A DNA stretch of 64,000 nucleotides from Coriaria nepalensis (GCA_027186245.1 CP114488.1:8413501-8477500), one strand, 5' to 3'; shown: positions 46,054-59,135, counted from the first letter of the stretch. Numbers and translations: made by a program. The notes: generated by a model not told the origin, from the letters alone.

Positions 46054-48207
46054 CAATTGGTACCATTGACATAACCACTGCATAACATTTTTTTTTTGTT
46101 GCAATTTTTTCAAATACTTTTTATTTTAAGTTAATAATTAAATTGTTTTAATTTAGAATTTAAAAATCTAAAAAATTTAGAGATAATTTGTTCTAAATTA
46201 AAGATGGTTGGTAGGCACATGCGGATCATGCGGTGTTACTTAACTCCAAGCCTGGCCAACCAGAGTGTATGGTGAAACAGTGCGCACGACTTCCACGTGT
46301 TTTTTCTACCAAGCCGGTTTTGCCTAACCTCTCTTTCCCTACATTCTATTTTATCTCACACGTACAAGAGATAAAATAATATTATTCTGACACCTAATTA
46401 GATGTGTTTTGGTTTAATACATTTGACATAAAACGAATCGTTTCTTGTAGGAAGAATGGCATATTTGTCTTTCAAGCTGAACTTTGAGGGTTGACTTTTG
46501 GTCTTCATCTTCTTCCTGCGAACACTGCTTTTCACCAGATTTCAATATATTTCATCCGGCATAACTATGTATTTCCATAATGTTTTTTTATGGGAAGACA
46601 TTGATACATATGCAATTGATTGGGAATAAAATTAATTAAATATATTTTACCTCTATTGATATTCAGCGAAAATAGAAATACAATTAAGACATTCTAACTC
46701 GTTTTGGAAAAAAAAAATGATGCTTTTCTGGAACATAACTTATGTTCTTAAACCTGAGAAATGTATGAGCTTTCCTTTTCTAATAAAACGAAGAGATACG
46801 TATGCCGATATGAATGAATGTTGTAATTATTTTTATTTTTTATAAACGCATAAGGATCACTCAATCACACATAACTGACTGATCAAGAGGATATCATAAC
46901 GAGGAGAAATTATGATAAATTTTTAAGGTTTAAAATAATTTTCATAAATATTATTTATAATTATAATAAATATTTTACTTTAAAATTTTAATTATTTTAA
47001 TATAAATATTAGATTATTTATTTTAGATTTTTAAAATATTTGTAGCGGTGATTAGTAACATCGAAATGGTCGGTGGTATATATAAATGATAATACGAGTT
47101 AGGGTAACCCGATAAGCTTAACCCGTAAAAAACCCAACCCAAATACAGATTTGAGTCGGGTATACAACCAAGCCTTTCCATTTGCAGAAATCCCTTTAAA
47201 TTTGTTGAAAACAACTTCTTAAATTGGTCAAAGTTTCATTCTACCTTGCTGGAAAACTCTTAAAATTAGTAAGAAATGACTTAAAGGAAAAATAGGAAAG
47301 CGGCCACATGGCTAATTGGGTTGTGCGACCACATGATTGATCGACCAATCTCGGCCGACCAAACATCCATGGTCGAACAAGTGGCTAATTTGTCCTAAGG
47401 GAAATAACTAGTTTTTACCTCATTTTTCAACTAATTTAATTAATTTATTAAAGTTATTTTCATGTCATTTATCACTTCTTAAAATAATAATTTTTATTAC
47501 ATGTTAAAATGATAATTTTGACATTAATAGACAGTTAGAACTTAAGATGGCAATGAAAAAGAAAGAAAGAAAGAAATAAATAAAATAAGTTTAAAAATTA
47601 AAAGAGATACAAATATGAATAAAAATTTTGAATTTAATTAAATTTAAAATCTTAATAATCACTTAACATATATATATACCCATCCATTCACTCTAAATAA
47701 AATTATAATTTATTATAATTTAAATTTAAAATTAAATATTTATTATAATTTATCTTAAATTTTAAAATTAATTTCAGATAAATATACAAATAATTACTTT
47801 CTCAACTTAAAACGAGCGACACCTTTTTATGTAGGTGAAATATGAGATATAAAACGAACCACGTAGCACATTTACAAAAAACAAGTAAGTCCAAATAATA
47901 ATAATAATAATAATAATAATAAGAAGTTTGGTGCAGCGACCATGCATGAGAAGACATAAAACGCATAAGGGATACACATGAGGTAGTTGCAGCTGCCTGC
48001 CTCAAAAAATGGTCGTGCTTTCTATCCTTCTCCATTCCATTTTTGTTTTGTTTTTTGTTTTTTATATTTTTTTGCAAATTAGACAGCTTGCCTTGCCCTC
48101 TTTGCTCAACTACCTAATTAAGGACTTGTACTCTCTCTCTATATATATATATATGTTTGGACTTTTGCTTCTCCTACCTTAACCAAAACTCCAATTGAAT
48201 TGAAATC

Positions 48208-49612
48208 ATGGCACCTGCTTCAACTCTCACAGCCCTTGCAGAGGAAAAAACCCTTCAGCCCAGCTTCGTCCGGGACGAAGATGAGCGTCCCAAAGTCGCC
48301 TACAACCAATTCAGCAGCGACATCCCCGTCATCTCTCTTGCCGGAATCGATGGCGTAACAGGTCAACGAGACCACATATGCAAGAAAATCGTCGATGCCT
48401 GTGAAGACTGGGGCATCTTCCAGGTGATAGACCACGGCGTCGACCCCAACCTCATTTCCGACATGACCCGTCTAGCTCGAGAATTCTTTGCCCTGCCGCC
48501 AGAAGAGAAGCTCAGGTTCGACATGTCAGGTGGCAAGAAAGGCGGTTTCATCGTCTCAAGCCACCTACAAGTAATCCCTCATCATATAATATCATGTCCA
48601 CATATTAATTAAGTGGTATTCTAGATTAGACATGAAGCAGGCTAAAATCAAACCATATTTCAAATAGTCAAAAAAGTTAGTGATTAATTAATCTGTATGG
48701 TGGTCACAAGGTAAACCTGGTGGTAATTGTACGTGTCTGAATTATTGTTTAGGGTGAAACAGTGAAAGACTGGCGTGAAATCGTAACCTACTTTTCGTAC
48801 CCGACAAGGAACCGGGATTACGGGCGTTGGCCGGACAAGCCGGAAGGGTGGAGAGTCGTCACAGAGCAATACAGCGAGAAATTGATGGGACTGGCATGTA
48901 AGCTCTTGGAGGTTTTGTCCGAAGCCATGGGATTAGAAAAGGAGGCTTTGACAAAAGCGTGCGTGGACATGGACCAAAAGGTGGTTGTCAACTTCTATCC
49001 TAAATGTCCACAACCCGACCTCACTCTCGGGCTCAAGCGGCACACAGACCCAGGCACCATCACGATCTTGCTTCAGGACCAGGTGGGCGGGCTCCAGGCG
49101 ACTCGAGACGGTGGCAAGACATGGATCACCATCCAACCGATCGAAGGAGCTTTCGTGGTTAACCTTGGAGACCATGGTCACGTGAGTTCCCATTTTCTCT
49201 TTTCTTGGTAAATTAGCTAGTAATTAAGGTAAGTTCAGCTAGGATTGGCTAGATTTATGGATGCAGTTAATGTAATACTAATTTAAACGCCCGATTCTAA
49301 TTGTAGTATCTGAGTAATGGGAGATTTAAGAATGCGGACCATCAAGCCGTTGTAAATTCTAACAGCAGCAGGTTGTCTATAGCGACATTTCAGAACCCAG
49401 CACCTGAGGCGATAGTGTACCCATTAAAGATCCGGGAGGGGGAGAAGGCGGTACTGGACGAGCCCATTACCTTCTCAGAAATGTACAGGAGGAAGATGAG
49501 CAAGGATCTTGAGCTTGCAAGGTTGAAGAAATTAGCAAAGGAGAATCAAGTAAAAGATGAGATCCAGAAAGTCCAATTGGAGGGCAAGCCCACAGATGAG
49601 ATATTTGCTTAA
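48208..49612 (+). CDS. F3H: Flavanone 3-hydroxylase (naringenin 3-dioxygenase)
   Basis: 2-Oxoglutarate/Fe(II)-dependent dioxygenase converting (2S)-flavanones to (2R,3R)-dihydroflavonols, early in flavonol, anthocyanin and proanthocyanidin synthesis; cytosolic. Exons 48208-48570, 48753-49181 and 49307-49612 (365 aa), the conserved three-exon F3H structure with phase-0 introns. N-terminal DIOX_N domain: [20 protein letters not shown]. Core: [20 protein letters not shown] and [20 protein letters not shown] (iron ligands His and Asp of HTD), distal His in [20 protein letters not shown], with the RLS motif binding 2-oxoglutarate. The C-terminus [20 protein letters not shown] is F3H-specific and separates it from FLS and ANS. 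Start [20 protein letters not shown] is typical. Confidence 0.97.
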
Positions 49613-49990
49613 CGAGAAGAAGTGGGCAGTACTGGTTTGTTGCAACTGCACCCCACAATTTGCCATTATCTTGTACCTAAAGTTGATGGAAATAAATGCA
49701 TTTAAGTTCGTATGCCCGTCAAGCTGCATGCCACATGATATGGGCCACACGGCTTCTCGAATTATTGCTCAAGATGTGTGATACTTTCCCGCAGGAAAAC
49801 GACTTTAAAAGCCCCTTTATTACAAAATTGCAACTTATCATGTTCATAAACTCTTAAGCACACAATTCTTACAGCTAGCTATATTTACAGGAAAATTTTC
49901 ATCTTCCCTTGAACTACTAACCTTCGAATTAGACTACCACCTTTCCTAACCTAAAATTAGCATTTTTGTTTTTCAAGATTCCAAATGAAT
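49613..49990. other. Convergent 3' ends of F3H and bHLH121
   Basis: A 378-base gap between converging stop codons, containing both 3' UTRs. No other gene is seen. Confidence 0.5.
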
Positions 49991-52711
49991 TCAGTTAGTA
50001 GCCTTTGGAATATCACCTACACTGTTAGATGACGAGCACTCTTGCACAATTTGAGAAGATGAAGAGTACCGGCTTGAAGAACTTGCCATAACACTTCTTT
50101 TTCTACTCTCTAATGACTCCTTGCCCTTACCCCCACAAGACAGCTCCTGCATAAGACACTCCCAATCATATTTCCAGTCTTTTAAACTTTTTATCACTTT
50201 TTGAAGCCCTAAAGGGTAATTATTTAATTAACTGATTACCTGTAGTGCTGATGACCCAGGCATCTTAAGTTCAAGGTCAGTTGCCACATAAACAGACTCG
50301 TCACATCTTTCCTCATTATGATCCAACGGCTTGCTTTTAGGATCGTGTTTCTCAGAAAGTTTTGAAGCTGATGCATGTTGGGATGAGGGTTGTTCGATTG
50401 GATGATTAGCCGGGCCCACATTAGTATATGGAACAAAAGTCGAACGGGGATTGGGAATGGGACTGGGATTTTGGTTTCCGAAGAAGGGATATGGCTGCAT
50501 TGATGGGTGCATGGGAATCGAAACTGGGTACGTAGTATAAGGTGGGCCCATGACAAGAGAAGGATCTATGGCAGTCCATGGATACATAACCCTCATTCTT
50601 TGTTGATATTGAACATCGAGATTATCAATATCAGATTTCAACGAAGCCTTCTCTTCTTTAAGTTCATTCTTCTCCTGGGTGAGCTGTTTGTGATAGAAAT
50701 AATTTGACGGTATAAGCAAAAACACGGTCCTTGTACAACTATTAGGATTGTTATTATTATACAGAAGAATAAATATTAACCTCACGTGATTCTTCCGTAA
50801 GAGTTGCATATTCAGCTTTAAGCCGATCAACTTCCGCAGTTAAATCCTTAAGCATTTGGATTGTGTCTGTAAGGATGGTTGCCTTGTCATTTTTGGGCCT
50901 ATCCGGATCTGCATCTTCAAGTAAATGTATGAATTATGATTCTCTCATCAAACCATGGGAGGAAAGAAAACATGAATAAAATAAACAATAATCATAATCT
51001 GTTAGGAGATTTGAATATGTTAAATCCAAGAACAACAAGCATAATCATAACATACCTAGGGTGTTTCCTAACTCAAGGAAATGCTCATTGAGTCGATCTC
51101 TCCTTAACTTTTCTCGATCGGCCTTTTGAACTTTCCTAACCACAGTAGGATCTTTTGCTACTTCCATATCAGATCTTTGTCTGTGAGAAATCCCATAAGA
51201 TAGAGAATAAGAGAGAATCACTGGAAATATAGTTTTGATAATCTATTACACTGTGAGAAGTAGATCAATTCCATGTTTACTGTTCTGCAAAGGACTCTTT
51301 GTGAAGCTGTCAATCATAAGTTCACCCTCATTGACAATTTTGTACCATTTTACATTAAATTGCTCTCAATTTTGCATTTATGGACTAGAAATCAAAAAGA
51401 GTAGGCCTTGAGGCAAAAGAAAGGAATTTCATTCTCAGTAAATATAGCCGTGTAGGAAGGTGTCCTAAGAATTTTTTCCCAAATTCCTGACATGCTTAGT
51501 ATAAAGCCAAAAATTATCAAAATAAAATAAAATAAAACATAATTCATGAAACTGAAAATCAATTGAAGAAATCAGTGGGGTAAAAAACTAATCACGAAGA
51601 AAATAAAACTAAACGGCAATAAAGGTAAGCATGTATAAGTAGATTCAGAAATAAACTAAACGGCTTCAAATGATTATTAACAAACAATTATTTGAGATCA
51701 AGTGTTGGACTATACTCAATTGCTTCATCCCCATCTACTCATAGCATAAACCAATGAAACACAAAGAAAAAACAATCAAAATTTGGAATTTTTCAAAAAA
51801 AAGAAAAATAATACTCAGAGTTGGCATAAAGTTATAGGTTCGATTCTGTCCCAATTTTCCTCAACGATTAAATCAGAAGGGGGAGCTAATATATCCTCAT
51901 TGTATCATTCAATTTCTCAATACAAACAACAGATTCAAAAATCTAAATCAACATGAAAAGAAAATTAAAAACTCGAACAAGGTAAGAGATATAAGATATG
52001 GCACAGGTCAGTGGGGTTGTCTACACACAAATCCCACTCCTAAATAATTAAGAGTGAAACCTGCAATCCGGTCTGATGAGTGAATTTTATGGAGTCATCA
52101 CAGCCAAAAGAATTCGAACGAGAACAAAAACTTACTAGAAAATGTCAAACAAAAATTTTGAGCAATTAATCGAAGTAAAATGTAATCAGGGCAAATCAAA
52201 ACAAATTTAGGAAGATAAAAAAAAAAGGTTTGAGAAGACTTGGATGAAGAAGGAGGAATTCCCTGGTTAGGATTTCTTTACAAAGTAAAAAGAAGGGCGA
52301 AGGAGAGGCTGCGCAACAGAATGAGAATGTTGATCGAGATAATCAGTGATTAAAAAGACAAGGCAGTTTTCACAATTTTTCGTATCCTGATCCAACCAGC
52401 TAATATGGACAGCCTACTAATCACTAACAAAATGTGAGCCTCAACAACTATTAAGATCATAAATGAGAAATTTGTTCTACTTCACACTCACTCAAAAAGG
52501 AACACCAAAAACATGAATACAATTCATTATAGTTAACTCAAACTACGTACAGATGCAATCGAAGAAGAAATTAAGACTAAATAGATCATCACCTGGAATC
52601 GGTCCGATTGGAGGGGACTAGAGGTTGAGGGAGAAGACAAGCGGAAGGAGATGATGACGAATTAGGCGCCGTATTTGATTGTGAGAAACCACGAGCCCTC
52701 CACTGTTCCAT
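49991..52711 (-). CDS. BHLH121: bHLH121 (URI-type) transcription factor
   Basis: Nuclear bHLH factor; in Arabidopsis bHLH121/URI acts upstream of the iron-deficiency response. Exons 52711-52593, 51180-51056, 50914-50781, 50683-50240 and 50146-49991 (325 aa) with matching phases. The N-terminus MEQWRARGFSQSNTAPNSSS is followed by the basic region and helix 1 VVRKVQKADREKLRRDRLNE (His-Glu-Arg-type E-box readers) and HFLELGNTL. Helix 2 is PKNDKATILTDTIQMLKDL, then a leucine-zipper-like extension (EESRELTQEKNELKEEKASL, YQQRMRVMYPW). The Pro-rich middle has IPMHPSMQPYPFFGNQNPSP, a family signature. The VATDLELKMPGSSALQ segment ends exon 4, and a Ser-rich tail ends the protein. Intron 1 is 1.4 kb. 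Clear bHLH IVb-type protein. Confidence 0.95.
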
Positions 52712-54931
52712 TTGCTTCGATCAACTTAGATCGTCATCTACTCAACTCCTCTCTCTCGCAAATTCACAACAACAACAAAAAACAGTTAGGGTTCGATCTT
52801 CTATCAGCGAGAAAAGGAAGGTGATTCTCACCTGGAGATCATCCCACACTGAAATGGAGAGAGAAAAAGAGGGAAAGAGAGGAAGAGATTGGGAAAATCC
52901 AACGCCATCATCACCATCTTGTGCTTTCCACGAGCCACGAGCATAACCACTTTTATTGCCTCCTTTTTATTACACAATTAATTTAAAAAAGGATAATTAT
53001 TTATGTATCAGGTTTATTGGTATTATATGGATATTACTTAATATTTCAGTAATTAAGAGTTGATTTCTTTAGATTTTAGTCCTTCACTACTTTCCTCGTA
53101 AATATTTTAAAACTTTTTATTTATATTATTCAAATAATTTAAATAATAATTATTATTATTAAATTAATTTATTTTATAATAAAAAGTATATCAAAATATT
53201 TGCGATATTAATTCGAGATAGCTGTCAGAAAAATTAAAATCTAGTAATAATTATTAATAATTAAATTTATAATTTATAATAAATTTAATGAAATTTAATT
53301 TATAATATCAAAATAAATTTTAAAAATTTACTTATAATTTAAAATAAATTTTAATAAAATTACTTGTAATTTTGTCTGAAATCTAAATGAAGATAATGAT
53401 TTCGGAGAGATTTATATCGAGAGTGATATTTCTGATAAATCAAAAAGTTCACTCTGATAAATCCTTTGACTTTCGATCTTCTTAATTGAGTTATTGAACT
53501 TTTATTTTTTTATTTTATCTTAATTCTTTAGGAATTAATAAATAAATAAATAATTTTTTTTCTACGTTAATTAATAAGTTTTAAAACGAAATAAAAATGA
53601 AAATTTAAAAACTCGGTTGGATTAATGAACGAAAATATGATAAGAGGAACCCAAATATTTATTTAATATTAAACAAATATATAAAATGGAGTGATTGATT
53701 GTACTGCTGCGCGCTAATCAGGCAGGCCTTTATCCCATGGAAGGTGAATGAATGAAAATAAATAAAAGGAGCAAATTAGTAATTTAACATTAAATTCTTG
53801 CGGGCCTCGTACGACACCGTAAGCCTTTATCCCACGCAGGGTAGGAGATAAAACGACGTGTAGTATAACGCTTGTGCCTATGCATTTTCGAGGAACCGTA
53901 TTTTCAACTAGAGTTAGTGTGGGGGCCATATAAGACAGGACCCCCTCCAAAAATTGGTGTATGCCGCTGTTACGGCGTGCACACTGTATTCTTTAGTAAA
54001 AGGCGAAACCTTGAGACCTCGAAGCTTCATGATTTTTGTAGTAGTCTGACCGACCCGCTTCAGCATTATACATGAAAATAAGAATAATGATTTCTTGTTA
54101 TCTGTTTGGTTACATGTATCAAATTATGAATAGTCAATAATTACATTACAATATTTTCTTTATTTATACCGTCACAATAGTTAGAAATCCAAGTCTCCCC
54201 CATAACTTTAGGTTAAAAAAGTCCAAAGCTTTTTTCTTTCTTAAATCAATCTCCTCCTAGTCATACTCGATTAGGAGTTTGATCTTATCTATATTTTTAT
54301 ATGTAATTATTACCCATATTAAAAAAGGGAATAATTTCCTTTTATCTTAAAAACGGAATTTCCTTCTAAAATAAAAATGAATAATTATTTATGAATTAAT
54401 GAGATTTAGATCTTATTAAAATATTTTTGAAATATTTTAATATAAATAATAAAAATATAAATCACCCGAATATCTATAATATCTTTCTTAAAAAAAAAAT
54501 TGTAAGTAGTTCTGACAGTCATTATTAGGTGGGACCCACCTATAGGAAAAAGGAAATCCAGATAACCTTCTACATCCACAATATCCGCATTTTTAGGGAT
54601 GTACTAAAATGAAATTCTACCACAATTGTGGAAGACAAAATGCTGACTCAGCTCTATGCCCAGCCCAGTGGATAAGTACTCCCGGATTTATCCAGTTAAA
54701 ATAACTGGGCCCACGGCCCATTTAGCTCAACTACAAATACCCTTTACTTGTTACTTCCCTCACAACGCAAAACTAACTTCGAAGTTCAAACAACGGTTTC
54801 GAAGAATCGTTTTCGGTTTTCTCCTCTGCCTCTTCCCACCCCCGACACGTATCAGCCACAGCCACAGCCTAACAGCCTAACAGCCTAACAGCCTAGTCTT
54901 TAACTACTACTGTGTCGTATCATTCTGCGTA
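52712..54931. other. Intergenic between bHLH121 and DNAJ gene
   Basis: The bHLH121 leader (52712-52930, CT/GA-rich) comes first. Then AT-rich DNA (52970-53690). 53720-54070 is GC-richer, where the word CCTTTATCCCA appears twice (53728, 53826) about 98 bases apart. No protein is recognised there. 54850-54895 holds tandem CAGCCTAA copies (CAGCCTAACAGCCTAACAG) just before the DNAJ start. Confidence 0.4.
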
Positions 54932-55267
54932 ATGGCTTCGTGCACCTCTCTGTACCAGATCCTCGGCATCCCTACGAGCGCCTCGCGACAGGAGATTAAA
55001 ACGGCGTACCGTCAGCTTGCGAGAACTTGCCACCCCGACGTTGCGGTGGCCGCGGCGGCAATCGGTGGAAAAGGTGGATCGTCGGCTGACGAGTTCTTGA
55101 AGATCCATGCTGCGTATTCCACTCTGTCAGATCCTGAAAAACGAGCCGATTATGACAGGAAATTAGTTATCCGGGGGTACCAGCCGTTAACGGCCTCGTC
55201 TAAAATGACGTCAGGATATTGCGGCGGGTTTACTCGCCGGAAATGGGAGACGGATCAGTGCTGGTGA
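54932..55267 (+). CDS. Short J-domain protein, DNAJ11-like
   Basis: J-domain co-chaperone stimulating Hsp70 ATPase. Single exon, 111 aa: J domain (about 6-75) SLYQILGIPTSASRQEIKTA, YRQLARTCHPDV (the essential HPD motif is present), FLKIHAAYSTLSDPEKRADY, then the subfamily C-terminus RRKWETDQCW. That tail is diagnostic of chloroplast DNAJ11/J11 proteins. Arabidopsis J11 is about 160 aa with an N-terminal transit peptide. Here the protein begins right at the J domain, and an in-frame TAA lies upstream within the tandem CAGCCTAA repeats, so no transit peptide is encoded in this exon. It may be cytosolic, or an upstream exon may exist. Confidence 0.9.
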   Translation: MASCTSLYQILGIPTSASRQEIKTAYRQLARTCHPDVAVAAAAIGGKGGSSADEFLKIHAAYSTLSDPEKRADYDRKLVIRGYQPLTASSKMTSGYCGGFTRRKWETDQCW

Positions 55268-56168
55268 CTAATTAATCAAGTTGATTGTGTATACAGTAAA
55301 ATATGTGAGGAAGGAAAGATTTCAGAATTTTCAGACTTGTAAAAAGATTCTAGAAGTAGAATCGGGACCGTTAAATTAGTAAAGACACGTGTGAGCCGGC
55401 TATTGGTTTGTTCACACGAGAATGGAAAAGATCAGAAATGGAATCTAGAAAGTCATGTGCTGACACGTACTTGACTTTTGTAATATTATTACTAGTGTCA
55501 GAAGTGTGCGTCGACTGTTATATTTGTCACATATTGCACAAATAATCAATTACGAGACACGCGTTTTAGTAATAACAACTTTGTTATATATTAATGTAAA
55601 AATGTAATTATCATGTGATTCTATGTTGAACCACATAAATCTTTTCTTTCTCTTACTCAATTAGGAAGAAAAGATTTAACTAAAGAATCCAACCAATTTG
55701 GTCAAACCCAATTAGGAAGATCGGAAAACCAACATGTTCGTTAGGCCACTTCGGCTCGGTTTTTCCTTCTTGTTTCTTTAGCTAAGATGATAATATTTGC
55801 TTCAGTGCATGTACATAATTGATGTCCTTCTCTCTTCGTCCGTTGATTAAATTTCATTCCGATAAATTGAATCTCTCTTCATTCTCGGAGTTATTTATCT
55901 TTAAGAGACGATCCATGTTGGTGTAAAATTATGCCCAATAACAATATGTCGACGCTTGATCTTACCTATATTGGGAAACACAAAGAAAGTTTCCTGAATT
56001 TTTGGGGGTAACTTAGGCCTGATTGAGTTGCATTACGGCGTTGTATCTTTCTTGATCAGAGGTCTTAACTAAAATTGTTTCTGCTTAAATGACTGTAAGA
56101 TTAAACCCATAGTAGCCGAGCAATGCTTCCAAATATTTCCCACATCAATTTAGATCTTTAATTATGAT
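55268..56168. other. Intergenic downstream of DNAJ gene
   Basis: No gene recognised. 55268-55330 is probably 3' UTR. Ordinary mixed-composition DNA. Confidence 0.4.
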
Positions 56169-56375
56169 ATGTGTTGGGTGGTAAGTGACTTAGTCTTTGG
56201 CCTCAGCAAAGGTGCACTCATCCGAGAAAGTCTAGTAAGAGATCCACCACGGGATGAAGATGAGGAAGCAATGGTCTTGGGTGATGAAGCTGAGGCTAAC
56301 GGGCAATGGCGAGATGAGCACGTGACTCCTCTAGACATGCAAGCTAAAGCTGAAGGTCTAACGTGTTGGTTGACC

Positions 56376-56602
56376 CGGGGGTACCATCCAAGTGGGGGCT
56401 CAATGGTAATATAAAACTAACATTAGCCCTCAGCGGTATCACTAGTGACTTTGGGCTCCTCTGTTGTGACCTGGAAACCATAAGGGATGAGCCTCATATG
56501 GCTCATGGGTGAGCCCCAGTTGTGGCCCAAGGACCAACTAAGATTTTGTCCCAAAACCAATTCTATAAAATGAGAGTTAAATCTCAGAAGGAGGTATTGT
56601 TA
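56376..56602. repeat. Left copy of a direct repeat flanking the copia core
   Basis: Shares with 58896-59131 the ordered words GCTCAATGGT, GACTTTGGGCTC, GGAAACCATAAGGGAT, GGCTCATGGGT, CCAACTAAG/CCCACTAAG GTTTT and GAGTTA(A/G)ATC. Diverged by many substitutions and small indels. Probable LTR remnant. Confidence 0.8.
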
Positions 56603-58895
56603 GGAATTCATGCATATAATGAAGTGGAAGTAATAATTTAAAATTTTTGGTTCTCATCCTAATCATAGCATAATTTCGTAAACAAGATCGATTATAAAAT
56701 AATATATCACATATATATATAACACTTATACGCTTTCTCAACATAATTTGGATCGCCGTCGTGAAATCTACTCGTAACACTTAGAGCATAGGCAACATCT
56801 GGACTCGTACATAACATAGCGTACATGATGGGTTTTATGATCGAAGCATAATGTACCTCACTAAATTCGTCTCTCCCAATTATGTCTTAGGAGACATATT
56901 CTTGGATAGATGAATTTCATGACTCATTGGAAATAATCTTCTCTTTGAATTTTCCATGGTAAACAGGTTTAGAACTTTGTCTATGTATGTTTACTAGATC
57001 AAATCCAACAGCCTTCTAAACTATCTCTATAGATCTTTATTCTTAGAATAAAAGTTGTTTTACCTAAATTTTTCATAGAATAGTATATCATCCACATATA
57101 GAACGATAAAAGTAACAGACCTCCCACTAACTTTCTTGTAACCATATGAATTATCTTCATTCTTAATGAAAAATGATTTGATTGTTTCATCAAAACAAAT
57201 ATTCCAACTCTAATATGGTTGTTTTAGGCTGCAAATAGACCTTTGCCGCTTACACAACTTCCTTGTGTTTTTCTTATATGTGAAGCCCTCGGGTTGTATC
57301 ATATACATAACTTCATTGAGGTACCAATTTAAGAAGGATGTCTTCACGCCAATTTTCTAAATTTCATAATCATAGTATGCTGCAATGCATGAGAAATATT
57401 CGAAAAAATTTAGTCATTGCAACCAGTGAGAAAGTTTCTTCATAGTCAATCCATTCTCTTTGTCTATACCCCCATTTGCAAATAGTATAGCCTTATTGGT
57501 TTCGACTTTTTCATCTATCACAATTTTCCTCTTGAAAGCCCACTTGCATCCTATAGGAACTATTCCTTCAGGTGTATTCACTAAGTCTCACTCTTGGTTG
57601 GCATACATGGAATCCATCTTAGATTTCATGGCTTCTAGCTATCTCTTAGAATTTGGCCCATCAATTACCTCGAAATAAGTCGTATGATTATCATCTATGA
57701 TCGGCCTATTACAAAGATTTTCCATTAGTAATCCATAGGGCTTTGTCCACTAGTTATTCTACTAAATCTATGAACTTACTGTGTACTGAGAGGGGTCACA
57801 TTATCCTCTTTTGGAGGTACCTCAAATGAAAGTTGTGAGGTAGTAAGATCTTCGATTCGTATATCATTTTGTGAGTCTTAAACTTCATTAAGTTTAGTCT
57901 TAATCTCATTATTCCTTTCAAAAAGGAATTTCTTCTCTATGAAGATGATGTGTTTGGCAAGAAACATTTTTTTCTCAATACGATGATAGAAGTAATATCT
58001 CAAAGTTTCCTTTAGATACCCAACTAAATAATATTTTTCAGACCTAGCCTCAAACTTTCTACTTCTTGCTTCTTAACATTAGGCGTGGCAACCTCACACA
58101 TGAATATGTTTAAAGCTTGCCCTTCTGCCATTTCATATCTCATATAGTGTCCAAAAAACAAATTTTGAAGGAATTATGTTTACGATATAAGCAAAAGTTT
58201 CTAGGGCATATCCCCAAAATGACATAAGTAGATTGATAAACTTATCATGGACTGAACCATCTCCAAGAGAGTTCGATTTCTCCTCTCAGACACATCATTC
58301 AATTGTGGCATTTTGGAAGGAGTCTATTGTGAGATTATATTGTTCTCTTTCAAGTAGTCAAGAAACTCGAAGCTTAATTATTCTTCACCTAGAAATAGAA
58401 ACAATATTCTTTATTAAAGTTGGTGCAAAATAACAATATCTCAAATTTAAAATAAAGTCTAAGGCAAAACTAAACTATAAGTACTTACAATAACTTTTGC
58501 TATATTTCAAGCTCATAGATTGACTTGTCCTTTCTTCAAGCTCCATCTACTTCTTAGATTCTTCATATTATTACAAATATGAGAACTATAATCAGTATTT
58601 AATACAAATCAATGTCAGAAAAATTAACCTTAATCATGAACACACTTGAAGCAACATCACTATATTTTTTTAGACTTACAAGATATTCCTTGCAATCCCT
58701 CTTCCAATGTCCAGATTCTCTATAGTGAAAACATTTTGTCTTTGCTTTTTTTTTTTTTTTTTTGTCTTTCCATCATCCTTCTTTATTTTGGGAACCTTTT
58801 TCTTGACTCACTTCTTAAGCTTAGGCTTGTCATTCCTTCAAAATAACTTCCCATAAGCAATACAAATCTATCTTTTTTTATGGATTTGTTTAGCC

Positions 58896-59131
58896 AAGGG
58901 GGGAATCATCCTAAGTGAGAGCTCAATGGTCATATAAAGATGACACTATCCCTGAGCAGCATCGCTGATGACTTTGGGCTCTTCCATTGTGACATGGAAA
59001 CCATAAGGGATAAGCCTACAAGGCTCATGGGTAGACTCCTTATGTGGCCTAAGGGCTGGAGGCCCCACTAAGGTTTTATCCTGAAACTAAACAAGTAAAA
59101 GAAGAGTTAGATCCCATAAGAAGGTATATGA
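58896..59131. repeat. Right copy of the direct repeat flanking the copia core
   Basis: Same orientation as 56376-56602 and about the same length. The similarity stops near 59131, whereas the left copy is preceded by 200 extra bases (56169-56375) that have no counterpart on the right. Confidence 0.8.
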
Positions 59132-59135
59132 GACT

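Larger units (their letters stand above)
43852..48207. other. Long intergenic region before F3H
   Basis: About 4.35 kb without a recognised gene. It holds a 23-bp tandem duplication (44862-44907), a possible non-autonomous element (45559-46053), AT-rich stretches (46900-47060, 47440-47800), an (AAT)n run (47897-47922) and the F3H proximal promoter. In that promoter, CCACGTAG (47860-47867), CAGCTG (47990-47995), CTACCTAATTA (48110-48120), a (TA)n TATA region (48141-48154) and CCTACC (48173-48178) resemble the bHLH and MYB sites typical of flavonoid genes. Binding is inference. Confidence 0.45.
56169..59135 (-). mobile_element. Degraded Ty1/copia retrotransposon with flanking direct repeats
   Basis: Reading the minus strand from about 58760 to 57000, copia pieces appear in order. 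First is a gag zinc knuckle (KCFHYRESGHWKRDC, where Tyr replaces the second Cys). Next, integrase C-terminal region (SFWGYALETFAYIVNIIPSK near 58230-58160). Then the RT start (MYANQE, PEGIVPIGCKWAFKRKIV near 57610-57510; IAAYYDYEI, PEGFTYKKN near 57390-57270). Last, the RT catalytic area (GRSVTFIVLYVDD near 57120-57085; ILRIKIYRDS). Stops and frameshifts are frequent. Protease and RNase H are not recognised. A direct repeat flanks the core (56376-56602 and 58896-59131). The left side continues further (56169-56375), so the repeats may be LTR remnants with unequal loss. Confidence 0.8.

Noticed and set aside
51838..51850. GGTTCGATTCTGT, resembling a tRNA T-loop
   Set aside because: No acceptor stem, D-loop or anticodon arm can be built around it; it lies inside an intron of bHLH121.
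53714..54075. Short open frames on both strands in a GC-richer patch
   Set aside because: No recognisable protein; two diverged CCTTTATCCCA words suggest repeat debris instead.
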